A stretch of DNA of 64,000 bases from Ralstonia pickettii (GTDB lineage Bacteria > Pseudomonadota > Gammaproteobacteria > Burkholderiales > Burkholderiaceae), in NCBI RefSeq assembly GCF_000607165.1, contig NZ_JFZG01000025.1, forward strand, positions 186,001 to 250,000, read 5' to 3'. The notes below the pieces were generated by a model. The model did not search any database. It saw only the letters and a list, made by a program, of their open reading frames with translations, and was not told where the DNA came from. The position numbers were made by a program, and so were the translations under genes. This document shows, one piece after another, positions 31,451 to 40,485 of this stretch (position 1 is the first letter of the stretch; each line of letters starts with the position of its first letter).

Positions 31451-32527
31451 TCAGCTCGCGCTTTCCGACGGCGGATCGCCCAGGCCCAGCAGCTCCTCAA
31501 TCTGCGACAGCGTCGCGTCATCCTTGACCACCGTGCGCAGCCAGGCGTGCAGCGGCATGTCGCCCCACTTGGCGGCGCGCGCGGCGAGGTAGGCCACCGG
31601 GCTGTGCGGCTCGGTCTGGCGGAAGAATTCAGCCACGTCACGTAGTTGACTCAACGCCTGGGCACGCGAGCGGATTGGGCCGGCAACAACTGTCTCAACA
31701 ACGGCGCCTGCCACAGACTGCGCCGTCTGCTGCTGAACACCTTTCGCTTCCACCGCGGTTGGCTTGGGCTCCGGCTTGCCACCAAAGCGCTCGACCAACG
31801 CGCGAACCGCCTGCAATGCTTCACGTGCGGGGCGGAAGCTCGGCGCATGGTCTCCAGCACGCGCATCCAGCACGGATTCCAACCGCAACAGCGCAGCGCC
31901 ACAGCCCACCACATCATCATGCAGCGTCTTGTAGAACGCCGGCGACGTGGCACGCCGCGCCGATTCAAACTGGTCCTGCGTGATTTTTCCGCGCGACAGA
32001 TCATCAGCCTGCTCCGGATCGCGGCGGATGGCTTCGACCAGGCTGGTCGCAACTTCCCAATCGACAAGGCTGTAGCCGCCCTTGCCCGCCTCCACCAATG
32101 GAACCTCGCGAATCAACTGGCTTGATCGCGTCGCAAGCCACGCCATGCTGCCCGTGCGGGCTTCGGGGTCATCGGCTTCGGGCAGCGGATAGAGGTGTTC
32201 CCAGAACTGTTCGCACAGGCTGGCGATCAGCTCGTAGCCCTCACGCAGGCCCGCGAAACCGCGCTCTTTCGACAACGCCTCGGCCAGCCATGCAGCCAGG
32301 CGCAGATCTTTCGTGCGGTTCTGCAGCAGTGATGTGCTCTCGGCGATCACGGCGCGCCAGTCGGCCTCCTTGATCTCCGTGACCCACTCGCCTTGATCGA
32401 GTGAGGGGTCATCAAAGCGGCGCGCATCCTGGATGCTGTCGAATTCGGCGGAGAAAAGCATGTCTTCGCCGCACGGTTGGGCGCCGGGCAGCGGAGCGAG
32501 CAGTTGGTCAAACGGAAGAGAGGCCAT
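31451..32527 (-). CDS. tssA: T6SS protein TssA (ImpA N-terminal domain)
   Basis: A 358-residue cytoplasmic protein with the ImpA_N domain in the first 150 residues (PLPGAQPCGEDMLFSAEFDSIQDARR; WLAEALSKERGFAGLREGYELI). TssA coordinates baseplate assembly and sheath polymerisation and forms rings at the growing sheath end. The C-terminal tail ends in a conserved-looking stretch (RSRAQALSQLRDVAEFFRQTEPHSPVAYL) of the TssA C-terminal region. It is the last gene of the leftward run. An OB-fold-like periplasmic gene is immediately upstream. Length is in the family range. Confidence 0.92.
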   Translation of the reverse strand: MASLPFDQLLAPLPGAQPCGEDMLFSAEFDSIQDARRFDDPSLDQGEWVTEIKEADWRAVIAESTSLLQNRTKDLRLAAWLAEALSKERGFAGLREGYELIASLCEQFWEHLYPLPEADDPEARTGSMAWLATRSSQLIREVPLVEAGKGGYSLVDWEVATSLVEAIRRDPEQADDLSRGKITQDQFESARRATSPAFYKTLHDDVVGCGAALLRLESVLDARAGDHAPSFRPAREALQAVRALVERFGGKPEPKPTAVEAKGVQQQTAQSVAGAVVETVVAGPIRSRAQALSQLRDVAEFFRQTEPHSPVAYLAARAAKWGDMPLHAWLRTVVKDDATLSQIEELLGLGDPPSESAS

Positions 32528-32561
32528 GATCGGAAACGAAAACCGGAGTGCGATACGAAAG

Positions 32562-32969
32562 TCAGGGCTGGGCGACGCGGCAATCCGCCAGCGCCAGCGT
32601 CACGCCAACGAACTGGCGGTTCAGGCAATCCAGCGTGATGTCCTTGCTGGGCTTGTATGCCGCCAGCTTGTGATCGGGAAACAGCGCCTTGAGCGCGTCA
32701 CGTTGGTCATCCTGAAACGGCGCGCCCACCTTCAGGTCTTCGGTCACGGCCAGCGTGTTCAGGCTGTCGTCGGACAGCGGATAGACCTGCCCCTTGAAGA
32801 CGAGCCGGTGGCCGTCGTATTTCTTTGACGCGGTCGGCGCGTCCTTGAAATACTCGGTCAGCACCTGGCGGTACGAAACCTGCAACGGGGTGTCGTCCTG
32901 GGCGAATACGGGCGTGACGAGCAGCGCGGCCACAGCAGGAGCGGCGGCGAGGCGGGACAGAGCGTTCAT
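32562..32969 (-). CDS. Exported OB-fold-like small protein
   Basis: A 135-residue exported protein. The signal peptide is MNALSRLAAAPAVAALLVTP with cleavage about residue 24 (VFA-Q). The mature region (YDGHRLVFKGQVYPLSDD; KDITLDCLNRQFVGVTLALADC) looks like the tRNA_anti-like OB fold, a module seen in many small periplasmic proteins; two Cys may form a disulfide. ATG 32969 is preferred over a longer frame from 33005, because the signal peptide starts there. It sits 34 bases before tssA. The role is unknown; a T6SS accessory is possible. Its upstream sequence is part of the ~95-bp repeat at 32971-33069. Confidence 0.68.
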   Translation of the reverse strand: MNALSRLAAAPAVAALLVTPVFAQDDTPLQVSYRQVLTEYFKDAPTASKKYDGHRLVFKGQVYPLSDDSLNTLAVTEDLKVGAPFQDDQRDALKALFPDHKLAAYKPSKDITLDCLNRQFVGVTLALADCRVAQP

Positions 32970-32970
32970 A

Positions 32971-33069
32971 TCAGCGTGCGTGAAATGTGACGTCCGCACG
33001 CGCAAGGGCGGACGGTGGAGATGCTACGCAGGCTTGGGGCGGTTGGGGGGATTGTTTCTAAATCTTCAT
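32971..33069. repeat. Copy A of a ~95-bp direct repeat
   Basis: This segment aligns with 34413-34506 over nearly its whole length at roughly 75 % identity, sharing TACGCAGGCTTG and CTAAATCTT cores and a GCACGCGC block. Copy A lies between the OB-fold gene and a DUF6708 fragment. The two copies bracket a module of about 1.4 kb, pointing to a past duplication. Confidence 0.7.
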
Positions 33070-33144
33070 GTGGGTGCACCCCGCTCAATACCTCACATTT
33101 GCACGACTCTTTTGCAATCGTGGCCTCGTCCCGGTGCGGGGAAA

Positions 33145-33489
33145 TTAATCTTGGTGCATCAAGCCGGCTTGCGAGACGATCTCTGCAGACCATGTTGGTT
33201 CTGGGGCAAGACGTTGGCCGACGTACTCAAAAACACCTGCAGGCAGAAACAGCCAAAACAGCGGGATCCCAACCGCCGTCAGTAGCACCAATTCAACCAC
33301 GTGCATATTGGCGCGGAGTCGGGCACCTTCTTCTGTCCGGTCAAACAGCGGGTAGAACTCCAGCAAGCACCGTCGGAAACTGACATCGCGAGGAAACGGC
33401 CTGATTTCTTGCAGATTCTTTGGCCCCTCATTCATGAAGCAGCGGATATACGCCTTTCCTGTTCGGCCTCCGCACAAGGGCCCGAGCAA
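33145..33489 (-). pseudogene. 3' fragment of a DUF6708 gene
   Basis: Only the C-terminal part of a DUF6708 protein remains. From about nt 33450, the translation IRCFMNEGPKNLQEIRPFPR and the following FRRCLLEFYPLFDRTEEGAR and FWLFLPAGVFEYVGQRLAPE closely match the C-terminus of the full gene at 35244-36221, including its last membrane helix. The first 13 residues of the open frame are unrelated, and the N-terminal two thirds are missing. It directly follows the intact DUF6708 gene at 33497. It is probably a decayed immunity gene, although a short protein could still be made. Confidence 0.8.
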
Positions 33490-33496
33490 TTACCTG

Positions 33497-34387
33497 CTAG
33501 CGCGCACACGCCAGATTCTCGATCTCTTGTTCACTGAGCGCCGGGCCTCCTGCAGCAGCAATGATCTCTGGCGAAAAAGCTGGCACCTTGCCAACGCCCG
33601 AACGGCGCGGTTTTTCTCCCGGCTGAATCTGCGCACCTCCCTCTTCCATATAGCGACGGATGTGTTCGTAAAGTCGCCAGAGCACTGCGTCTTCCCACCA
33701 GCCTGCGTAGCCGATATTCACGATCTCTTTGCAGAGATTCGGCTTATCTGGCTCACCCCACAGGAGGGTTAAGAAGTATGTTTCTCTGCCTGCCGACCCC
33801 GTAAACTGGGTCATCTTGTAGCTGCGCGCCTTGACCTCATCCCAGGAATAGGTGCGGGGCTTTGCGACGTGCTGTACTTTCCAAAACCGAAAGAAGACGA
33901 AGGGTTGAAGCTGGATGAAGCTGACCTGTCGCGTTTTCCTGTTAAAAAGCACAGGCAAGTCCCGTGGCAAGAAGAACACGATCTTGAAACAGGCCACAGC
34001 CACAAGAAACGCGATGACAGAACAAAAAATCATTAGCGCAGATGTGCCTATGAGCATCGGCTCATCCGGATCCCACATCGCCGCCCCCGCATACGCAAAC
34101 ATGACCATAAAAACCATCATGCTGACCAAGAACAAGGTTCCTAAAATAGTCTTACCCTCTGATCCTAGCGGGGCTCCGATTTCTATGGCATCAGGATAGA
34201 TATTCAATAGCGATTCACACGTGCTTCCGACCAAATGCACAGGCTGATGCTTGTTATCGGGCGCAACGCGCCACGGTTTTCGCTGCGCTTGTAATGTGCG
34301 CCTCTTCGTCTTCGGGAACTCGAAATATGGCTCGGGCTGATTCCACTCCGGTAGCAGCACGCGAAAATCAGGATTACCCTGAGACAT
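33497..34387 (-). CDS. DUF6708 membrane protein (copy 2), candidate immunity protein
   Basis: A 296-residue protein of the DUF6708 type. Two close membrane helices lie near residues 82-103 and 115-138 (TILGTLFLVSMMVFMVMFAY; MIFCSVIAFLVAVACFKIVF), then the family motif LPRDLPVLFNRKTRQV and a soluble C-terminus. ATG 34387 follows GAGG and begins MSQGNPDFRV. DUF6708 genes commonly sit beside VasX-like T6SS effectors, so immunity is a fair inference. This copy differs strongly from the one at 35244, which suggests protection against a different effector allele. The segment just upstream is copy B of the ~95-bp repeat. Confidence 0.78.
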   Translation of the reverse strand: MSQGNPDFRVLLPEWNQPEPYFEFPKTKRRTLQAQRKPWRVAPDNKHQPVHLVGSTCESLLNIYPDAIEIGAPLGSEGKTILGTLFLVSMMVFMVMFAYAGAAMWDPDEPMLIGTSALMIFCSVIAFLVAVACFKIVFFLPRDLPVLFNRKTRQVSFIQLQPFVFFRFWKVQHVAKPRTYSWDEVKARSYKMTQFTGSAGRETYFLTLLWGEPDKPNLCKEIVNIGYAGWWEDAVLWRLYEHIRRYMEEGGAQIQPGEKPRRSGVGKVPAFSPEIIAAAGGPALSEQEIENLACAR

Positions 34388-34412
34388 CTTGGGAAACCTC
34401 ACAATATTTTGT

Positions 34413-34506
34413 TCAGCGTACGCGAAACTTAACGTCTGCACGCGCGGGGTGGAAGGGGGAGGTACGCAGGCTTGTGGTGGCTGAGGGATTGCCTCTAAAT
34501 CTTTAT
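34413..34506. repeat. Copy B of a ~95-bp direct repeat
   Basis: Homologous to 32971-33069, with small gaps. It lies between the DUF6708 gene at 33497 and the DUF6708-like fragment at 34569. Each copy follows the 3' end of a DUF6708 sequence by about 60-80 bases, as if the whole unit had been tandemly duplicated. Confidence 0.7.
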
Positions 34507-34568
34507 CTAGCCTCGCTCTCCGCAGATCGCTCTTAGATATCTCTGCGAAAACCCGTGGCTCTTACCTA

Positions 34569-35078
34569 CTAAGGCAGCTTGGCCGGCCAGTTCAGTGGCT
34601 GCTCTGGTCCGATGCCGTTTTCCCGCCTTATTTGGCCAACCTCGCTCTTCCACTCCGCAGGGAAGATCGGCCAGTAGCACAGGCATTTCTCCAGCCAATT
34701 GAGTACGTGGTCGGGGTTGCGGCCTTTGTGTAGCCATTCGTCCGGCATAGTGGGAACTTGCACGGCGTCCATGCACTTCTGCATGAACGTCTGTATGTAG
34801 CGCCAGAGACGCTCGCCACTGTTGCGCGGCCCAACCCAGATCAGATCCTCTCCGCATCGTTGCGGATCGGCTGCGTCCAGCGGCGGCCAGTACAGAAGCA
34901 GGCAGCCGCCGTATTCTCTCTTCCGCCGCTTCTCGCGCGCTTCGTCCGACAAGTCATAAGCGGGCATCCTCACTGCAGAGTCCGCCGCCATGCTGTCGCT
35001 CAACTCCCGCAGACCATTCGGCCCGGGAAGGAAGCAGCGTATCGAGGATTGCACCAGGAATTGGCACTGGGTCGCCAT
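34569..35078 (-). pseudogene. Truncated DUF6708-like gene (third family member)
   Basis: An open frame of 169 codons whose centre (GGCLLLYWPPLDAADPQRCG; LWRYIQTFMQKCMDAV) matches the pattern of the C-terminal half of the DUF6708 protein at 33497 (YFLTLLWGEPDKPNLCKEI; LWRLYEHIRRYMEEG). The membrane-helix region and the LPVLF motif are absent. An overlapping minus-strand frame at 34954-35304 may hold a frameshifted upstream part, but its sequence is not clearly DUF6708. Lacking a complete N-terminus, it is most likely a remnant between two intact copies; a short functional protein is not excluded. Positions 35079-35243 hold nothing else recognisable. Confidence 0.55.
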
Positions 35079-35243
35079 CCTCTCTCAAGTGCCGCAACGC
35101 GCTGGTCAGAAGCTGAGCGCCGTTGGCATCAATCCACTTCACATACGCAATATCAAAAGGAAGCTTTGCATCCGTCTTGAATATCTTCCGGCGCCGTAAG
35201 TGGTTGACGCAGCGGCTGCATTTGACGTTGTCGGACCAAGGTT

Positions 35244-36221
35244 CTAAGCACCCGCCGTTACGTGGGCACGCAGCGCCGTTTGCTGGACAACTTCGGTGGG
35301 CCATTTCGGTTTAGGCGCCAACCGCTGCGCAATGTATTCGCAAATGCCTATCGGCACGAACAGCCAAAACAGCGCCAACGCAAGGACACTTGCAATGGCC
35401 ACCGAGACGATCATTTCGGTGCGACCCATGCGTGCGCGAATGCGTCGCCCATCCTCCGTTGGATCAAGGAACGGAAAGAACCCGAACAGGCAGCGCCTGA
35501 AATTGACGTCGCGCGGAAATGGCTTGACCTCTTGAAGTCGTTCAGGCCCTTCATTCATGTAGCAACGGATGTATGCCCACATCTGATGGACCGTTTGCGG
35601 ATGAAACACATCAGATTTCAAGATAATCCGATCCTCGACTTTGGTCGTGCCGGCTTCGCACTGCGCGAGAATCAATCCGTAGCGTACCGAATATGTCTTA
35701 CCGTTGTATCCGGCGATCTTCCCAAGTTCCGCCTCGACGCGAGACCAGTCAAACTCCTTGACCACAGTCTTCCACTTCGAGAACGGATTGGGCTTTGCCA
35801 AATATTCCAGCGCAAATACTTTTTGATTCCTACGATCAAACAAAACCGGAAGATCCAATGGTGTTCTTATACTTTTTTTTAAAACATAAAATACAAGAAC
35901 AACGAGCCCCATCAACATTAAAAATACGATCAACGCCATGAAGATGTAATCTTTCACGTCGTCATCCATATATATTCCAACGAGAAACGGTAACATTGCA
36001 ACGAATCCAACCGCCACACCTCCCCCTAACAATAAACCGGGGCCACGCTGAATTGATGTTGCCCGCGACAACTCAAAGACGTTTTCATCCACGTAGTTGA
36101 GATCCAGGTCCAAGTCCGGCTTTTCATTCGCATCGCCCGCTTTCAGCGGCGTCGCGCGCGCCGGCAAATCCTCGTACCAGTACGGGCTCTGGGGCTGCAG
36201 TTTGGATCTATTTTCTTTCAT
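35244..36221 (-). CDS. DUF6708 membrane protein (copy 1), candidate immunity to the VasX-like effector
   Basis: A 325-residue DUF6708 protein. Membrane helices lie near residues 61-83, 91-114 and 272-294; the family motif DLPVLFDRRNQKVFALEYL is at about 124-143, and the C-terminal block YIRCYMNEGPERLQEVKPFP precedes the last helix. It starts one base after the effector stop at 36223, so co-translation is likely. This is the position expected for the cognate inner-membrane immunity protein of a pore-forming T6SS effector. The region has lower GC than the core tss genes. Function as immunity is inferred from location and topology. Confidence 0.82.
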   Translation of the reverse strand: MKENRSKLQPQSPYWYEDLPARATPLKAGDANEKPDLDLDLNYVDENVFELSRATSIQRGPGLLLGGGVAVGFVAMLPFLVGIYMDDDVKDYIFMALIVFLMLMGLVVLVFYVLKKSIRTPLDLPVLFDRRNQKVFALEYLAKPNPFSKWKTVVKEFDWSRVEAELGKIAGYNGKTYSVRYGLILAQCEAGTTKVEDRIILKSDVFHPQTVHQMWAYIRCYMNEGPERLQEVKPFPRDVNFRRCLFGFFPFLDPTEDGRRIRARMGRTEMIVSVAIASVLALALFWLFVPIGICEYIAQRLAPKPKWPTEVVQQTALRAHVTAGA

Positions 36222-36222
36222 C

Positions 36223-39200
36223 TCAATCTGTCACCTTCATCAGTTTCTCGGCCCACCCCTCCGGATCGCTCTTGTCCGGCCAGTATTTAACTTCAATCTG
36301 GGCTTGCTTATAAATCTTCGTGTTGACTTCGATGCTTTCTTCGATCACATAAGACCCTTGGTCTCGCTGCGTCGTCCCCTGGCGGTTCCGATAGCGCGAC
36401 GACGTATCGATGATTCGGTCAGGCATCGGCCGGAGTTCAGGCAGAACGTCCGGGTCCTGACCGCCCGCCATGATTAGCTCGGAAGCACCACGTGTATTGA
36501 TTGCTTTGACTTTCCACTCATAGACGGATCGCCTGGCATCATAGCTGGCAAGCGTCAGCTTGACCTTGAGGGTATCGAAACCCGTGGCGACTTCCGACCA
36601 ATCGTCGTTGAAACCCATCTCCACGCCAAGTCCGAGCACTAGGGCATTCAGATCGGCGATTTCTTCAGCCATCTGCGCGTCGGTCCACTTGCCCTCCTTG
36701 CGTTTTTTCCCGTAACCCCAATAGCACCGATCCAGCCAGATTTCTACAGGTGTACTTTCCAGGTTGCCCGCACACCAGATTGCGGCGATCCCTATGGCCG
36801 TCAGCAGTAGCACCCAACCAAGCGGGCCAAGCAAGAATGCGCCGGTCAGTGCAGTAGAGAAACCAGACCCAAAGGCAATCACGGCACCGCCAATAAAAGC
36901 GACGGCACCAGCTGTATATGCCCACCCAGCCCCTTTGTCACCTTGCTGAAATGTTCTACGGGCAGAAAACGCTGCCTGGATACCATCAACGAGTAGTGAT
37001 ACAGCACCTAAAACTGCACCGGCCTTGACAAAAAATTTCCCTACCGCGACAGGACCAAGTGCTCTCAGGCCAATCCCAAGCACCTCAGCCGAAGCTCCCA
37101 TGAAACCCAGCGTAGCCGACACCACCGGCAGCTTCGCCTCCATGCCGCCCTGCGGTCCGATGGTCGAGTCCATCGTTTTGTTTGCGTCACGAAGAGCCCA
37201 GGCTTGAAAGATCCAAGAGCCCGCTGCCAGCAAGGGTTCGCCACCAGCACCGGCGAGGCGAAGGCTCTTCGTCAGCAGTGACCGCCCCAAGCTCTTGGCA
37301 ACCCCCGGCAGCAACGACGCAGTTCGCTCAAGCGGACGTAGTATTTGAACCGCCTCTCGACTCAACGTGATAGCACCAATCTTCAGTGCACTTGCTGCTT
37401 GCCCGGTCAGGTCAATTGCCTCACGCTTGGCTTTACTGACGGCGCTCTGAATGTCTTTCTTCAGCTCGTCCGCTTGCTCTATGGTCCATATCGTCACCTC
37501 GATCACTGTATTCCGGACCTTGGCATTCGGGATTGAAATCATCCCGCCGAGCAGCGCACTGCGGACCTTGCGGCCAGCGACGTCGGCAAACTTCTTGCCG
37601 GCATCCACTCTTTTGCGCGAAAACTGATTCAGCAGATCCACATACTGACCAATCGTCATTTTGACCTGTATGCATACCGGACTGACGTTGGCGTAAAGCC
37701 TGAGCGCAGCCTGGACCGCCCGCTTGATCTTGGCGTCTACGGCATCCACTGCCTTGGTCTGCAATTGGGAAACGGCGCCTTCGATAGCAGCCACCAGATG
37801 CGACGCGGCGACCTGAACCTTGGTATCCATCAGATGCTTGAACTTCTCCGGCGCATCGATCTCCTTGGATGCCAGAATGGCCTTAAGGGTGTCGTGTAGC
37901 TTGTCCCCCTTATTCAAGTCGGAGTCCTGCACCTTCTCTGACAAAGACTTCTTATCGGAAATCCTCGGAAGCAGGGCGGTGAGCAAATCCTTGCGCCCCC
38001 CCATGATGGCGGCGTAGGGGATCGTGAAACCAGTGGGATTGGCCGCATCCTTGTGATTGCTCAGCCAATCCTCCCACAGCTTGATGCCCGCCTGACCTTG
38101 CGGTCCACCCGCCAGGCACGGCGCGCACATCGTCATCAGCTTGACGTTTTCGTGAAGCTTCTCGGTGTCGTAGTCACCAAGCCACGCCTTCCAGTCGTCG
38201 GTGCGCGCCCAAGCTGCCCAATCATGATCGCAGTTCGAAATCTGAGAGGCGAAATCGTTCATCCGCTTGGTATATCGCTGCTCGAACTCGCTGCGCTCCG
38301 CCTCGTTGTACGACTTCTTCAGTTTTCCCCAAGTCGTCTTCTGCTGGTCCGCAATACGCTCGGCACGTGTCGTTGTGATTGTTTGTGTGGATCCGGGGGC
38401 GGTTATGCCGTCCCCAAAGTAGTAGGTCTCGCTGACCTTATCCGGGATCTTGCGCTCCCCTTCATCCTTTGTAATGGCCGCCCGGGTAGCGGCCTCAATC
38501 TGCTTTTTAAGCCCGACGATGGCTTGGGATACAAGGAGCGGACGGGCAACCGCCGCGTGGTAGGCCTGTCGCCACTCGATCCGGTCATGCGTATGGCCAT
38601 TCAATTCCTTGACGATACCCACAGCGTCGTACAACGCAAACGCAGAAACCTTGCCAGGCTTGCCCATCGCTTTGCGCTTGTCCGCGATGCTCTTCACATA
38701 GCTGGTCAGTGCAGCGGATTGCCCGGCGCGAGCAAAGTTGCCGTGCAGGCTCTGCCACACGTTGTTCTTCTTGGCTGCCTGCATACCGCTTTGATTCCAG
38801 TTGCCGCCGCTATAGCCTCTGCGCGATAGGTATTCCTGCTCCTGCCCGACGTATTCGAAAACCATGTCGTGCAGGCGCGTGTTGTCCGGTCCGATTTCGA
38901 AACTGTGCTTAGTGGCGTCCGGGTGGGATGCCAACGCAGCGACATCGCACGGCTGCATGCGCTTGCCTGGATTTCGCTGGTATTCCGCGCGCACGGCTGG
39001 GCTCCAGACGTCTTCGGCAAAGGCGATCCAAACCTTGTCGTGACCGTGCGGGATAGTGATGAAACTGGCCGGGATGTTGTCGCCAGCGCGCTTGCAGGCT
39101 TCCGTCAACGGCCGGTCTGTTTTCCAGTCCGGATCATCCGGGTCAGCCAGCAATCGCAGATAGCCATCATCGGTCACCACATAGGTTTGCCACATACCAG

Positions 39201-39489
39201 GCGTACCGAGATACACGTGCACGAAGCCTTTGCGCAACGTTCGCAGGGTGTACTTATTCACCTGCAACTGTTGCTTCGCGAATGTCTCTAATGTTGATAC
39301 GACACTGAGTGGCTTGGTGCCGGCCGCTGCCAGATAGCTCGGTAGGACGGCGTAGCGGACCGGCAGAATCGGATATCCGTCGCGGTCGCAAAAACCGCAC
39401 TTCCCGGTCTTATTGCTGGGCGCACATTTCTGGGCGGTCTGGACGTTCTTCTTCAGCGCTTGCGCGCCAGATGCAGGTGTTGTTGCCAT
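36223..39489 (-). CDS. VasX-like T6SS effector (BTH_I2691-type) with C-terminal membrane segments
   Basis: A 1088-residue candidate antibacterial effector. The N-terminal toxin-VasX region is recognised by CGFCDRDGYPILPVRYAVLP (about residues 32-51), followed by GFVHVYLGTPGMWQTYVVTD, as in T6SS effectors of the VasX / BTH_I2691 group. A long helical middle carries Ala-rich stretches, and about residues 795-915 contain several membrane-compatible helices (GAVLGAVSLLVDG; AVAFIGGAVIAFGSGFSTAL; LGPLGWVLLLTAIGIAAI), consistent with colicin-like pore formation. It follows a vgrG and a DUF4123 adaptor and precedes a DUF6708 gene. Pore activity is inferred from family and helices; there is no enzymatic motif. 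Confidence 0.85.
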   Translation of the reverse strand: MATTPASGAQALKKNVQTAQKCAPSNKTGKCGFCDRDGYPILPVRYAVLPSYLAAAGTKPLSVVSTLETFAKQQLQVNKYTLRTLRKGFVHVYLGTPGMWQTYVVTDDGYLRLLADPDDPDWKTDRPLTEACKRAGDNIPASFITIPHGHDKVWIAFAEDVWSPAVRAEYQRNPGKRMQPCDVAALASHPDATKHSFEIGPDNTRLHDMVFEYVGQEQEYLSRRGYSGGNWNQSGMQAAKKNNVWQSLHGNFARAGQSAALTSYVKSIADKRKAMGKPGKVSAFALYDAVGIVKELNGHTHDRIEWRQAYHAAVARPLLVSQAIVGLKKQIEAATRAAITKDEGERKIPDKVSETYYFGDGITAPGSTQTITTTRAERIADQQKTTWGKLKKSYNEAERSEFEQRYTKRMNDFASQISNCDHDWAAWARTDDWKAWLGDYDTEKLHENVKLMTMCAPCLAGGPQGQAGIKLWEDWLSNHKDAANPTGFTIPYAAIMGGRKDLLTALLPRISDKKSLSEKVQDSDLNKGDKLHDTLKAILASKEIDAPEKFKHLMDTKVQVAASHLVAAIEGAVSQLQTKAVDAVDAKIKRAVQAALRLYANVSPVCIQVKMTIGQYVDLLNQFSRKRVDAGKKFADVAGRKVRSALLGGMISIPNAKVRNTVIEVTIWTIEQADELKKDIQSAVSKAKREAIDLTGQAASALKIGAITLSREAVQILRPLERTASLLPGVAKSLGRSLLTKSLRLAGAGGEPLLAAGSWIFQAWALRDANKTMDSTIGPQGGMEAKLPVVSATLGFMGASAEVLGIGLRALGPVAVGKFFVKAGAVLGAVSLLVDGIQAAFSARRTFQQGDKGAGWAYTAGAVAFIGGAVIAFGSGFSTALTGAFLLGPLGWVLLLTAIGIAAIWCAGNLESTPVEIWLDRCYWGYGKKRKEGKWTDAQMAEEIADLNALVLGLGVEMGFNDDWSEVATGFDTLKVKLTLASYDARRSVYEWKVKAINTRGASELIMAGGQDPDVLPELRPMPDRIIDTSSRYRNRQGTTQRDQGSYVIEESIEVNTKIYKQAQIEVKYWPDKSDPEGWAEKLMKVTD

Positions 39490-39498
39490 ATCGGGCTC

Positions 39499-40485
39499 TT
39501 ATTGCAGTGCCGGCGCGGAGGCAAGCGCTCTCTCCGCACCATAGAAAGCAATTTCATCCAGCACCACGTCCGGCTGGGCGGAAATGGCATCGGCCAAGGA
39601 CATTTCAGCACCACTGGTTATGTCGCGCAGCATCTGCTGAATGTTTGGATGCTCGTACCAAGTAGGACTGAGAGTGAGGCAATTCAGGGCGAATAAAATC
39701 ACGTCCTGCTGACCACGAAGCCCCTGGTCGTTTGCGAGCTTGACGAGTGCATCAAGACGCGTCTCTGGATGCGCGGGAATAGCCCGTTCAGACTTCCTAA
39801 GCGCCATCAGGACTCTACGTGCATCGGCAATGCGCTCTTGCTCTGCCCATAAGGCATGCATGCTCTGAACAGATACGTGTGCTGCCATACCGGTTTCATG
39901 CGCAGCGACGCAGCGCAAGGTCGCTGCAGCATCCACAAACCACCAGCGAGTGGTACCGGCAAGCATCCAATCAATCATGTCTGCATGATTGCCGGCGATC
40001 AACGCAAGACGATGCGGTTCAAACCATGGAAGAACCTTTCGACCACTAAGCGGGTTGGCGATAACGCATCGATCCGCAATGCGCGACGCCATCTGGCTCG
40101 CATCGCTCGTCGTTGCGACCCATCCGCATACGTAAGCTCCATTGATGCTCGCGCAACGGGCAATGGCACAACGGATCGTTTCATTCAACAGTGCCTCGTC
40201 CGGATAGCCGCGATCCCCAGGGGCAAATATGGTGACTAGCAGGGGACAGATGTCCAGATCGTGTTTCAGGTCCGGGCGCTCAATACGTTTCCATAGTGGC
40301 TTCGGCTTACGTGCCACTAAGTGCTCCGGATGCAGAAGATCAAAGGGAGCAACCGGATGGTTTGGATCCAGGACGACATGAATGAAGTGATCTGGATATT
40401 GTTCACGCACCTGGAACAACTCGGTGCGCAGGTGTTCTCGCAGTTCCGCCTCATGGCCTGCTGGAGTCGACTCAGTTGTAGTCAT
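39499..40485 (-). CDS. tap: DUF4123 adaptor (Tap/TEC) for effector loading
   Basis: A 328-residue cytoplasmic protein of the DUF4123 type, chaperones that load a specific effector onto its VgrG. The recognisable part is residues about 75-180, including GAYVCGWVATTSDASQMASR and the Phe-Tyr-Asp-Pro-Arg-like block rendered here KVLPWFEPHRL. ATG 40485 overlaps the vgrG-2 stop as ATGA and has GTGGAAA upstream; a longer ATG at 40494 lies inside vgrG. It sits exactly between vgrG-2 and the VasX-like effector, so it should load that effector. Confidence 0.83.
   Translation of the reverse strand: MTTTESTPAGHEAELREHLRTELFQVREQYPDHFIHVVLDPNHPVAPFDLLHPEHLVARKPKPLWKRIERPDLKHDLDICPLLVTIFAPGDRGYPDEALLNETIRCAIARCASINGAYVCGWVATTSDASQMASRIADRCVIANPLSGRKVLPWFEPHRLALIAGNHADMIDWMLAGTTRWWFVDAAATLRCVAAHETGMAAHVSVQSMHALWAEQERIADARRVLMALRKSERAIPAHPETRLDALVKLANDQGLRGQQDVILFALNCLTLSPTWYEHPNIQQMLRDITSGAEMSLADAISAQPDVVLDEIAFYGAERALASAPALQ

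Noticed and set aside
34954-35304. Minus-strand frame of 116 codons overlapping the truncated DUF6708 gene
   Set aside because: Starts inside the intact DUF6708 gene; no family. It may be a frameshifted remnant but is not supported as a gene.
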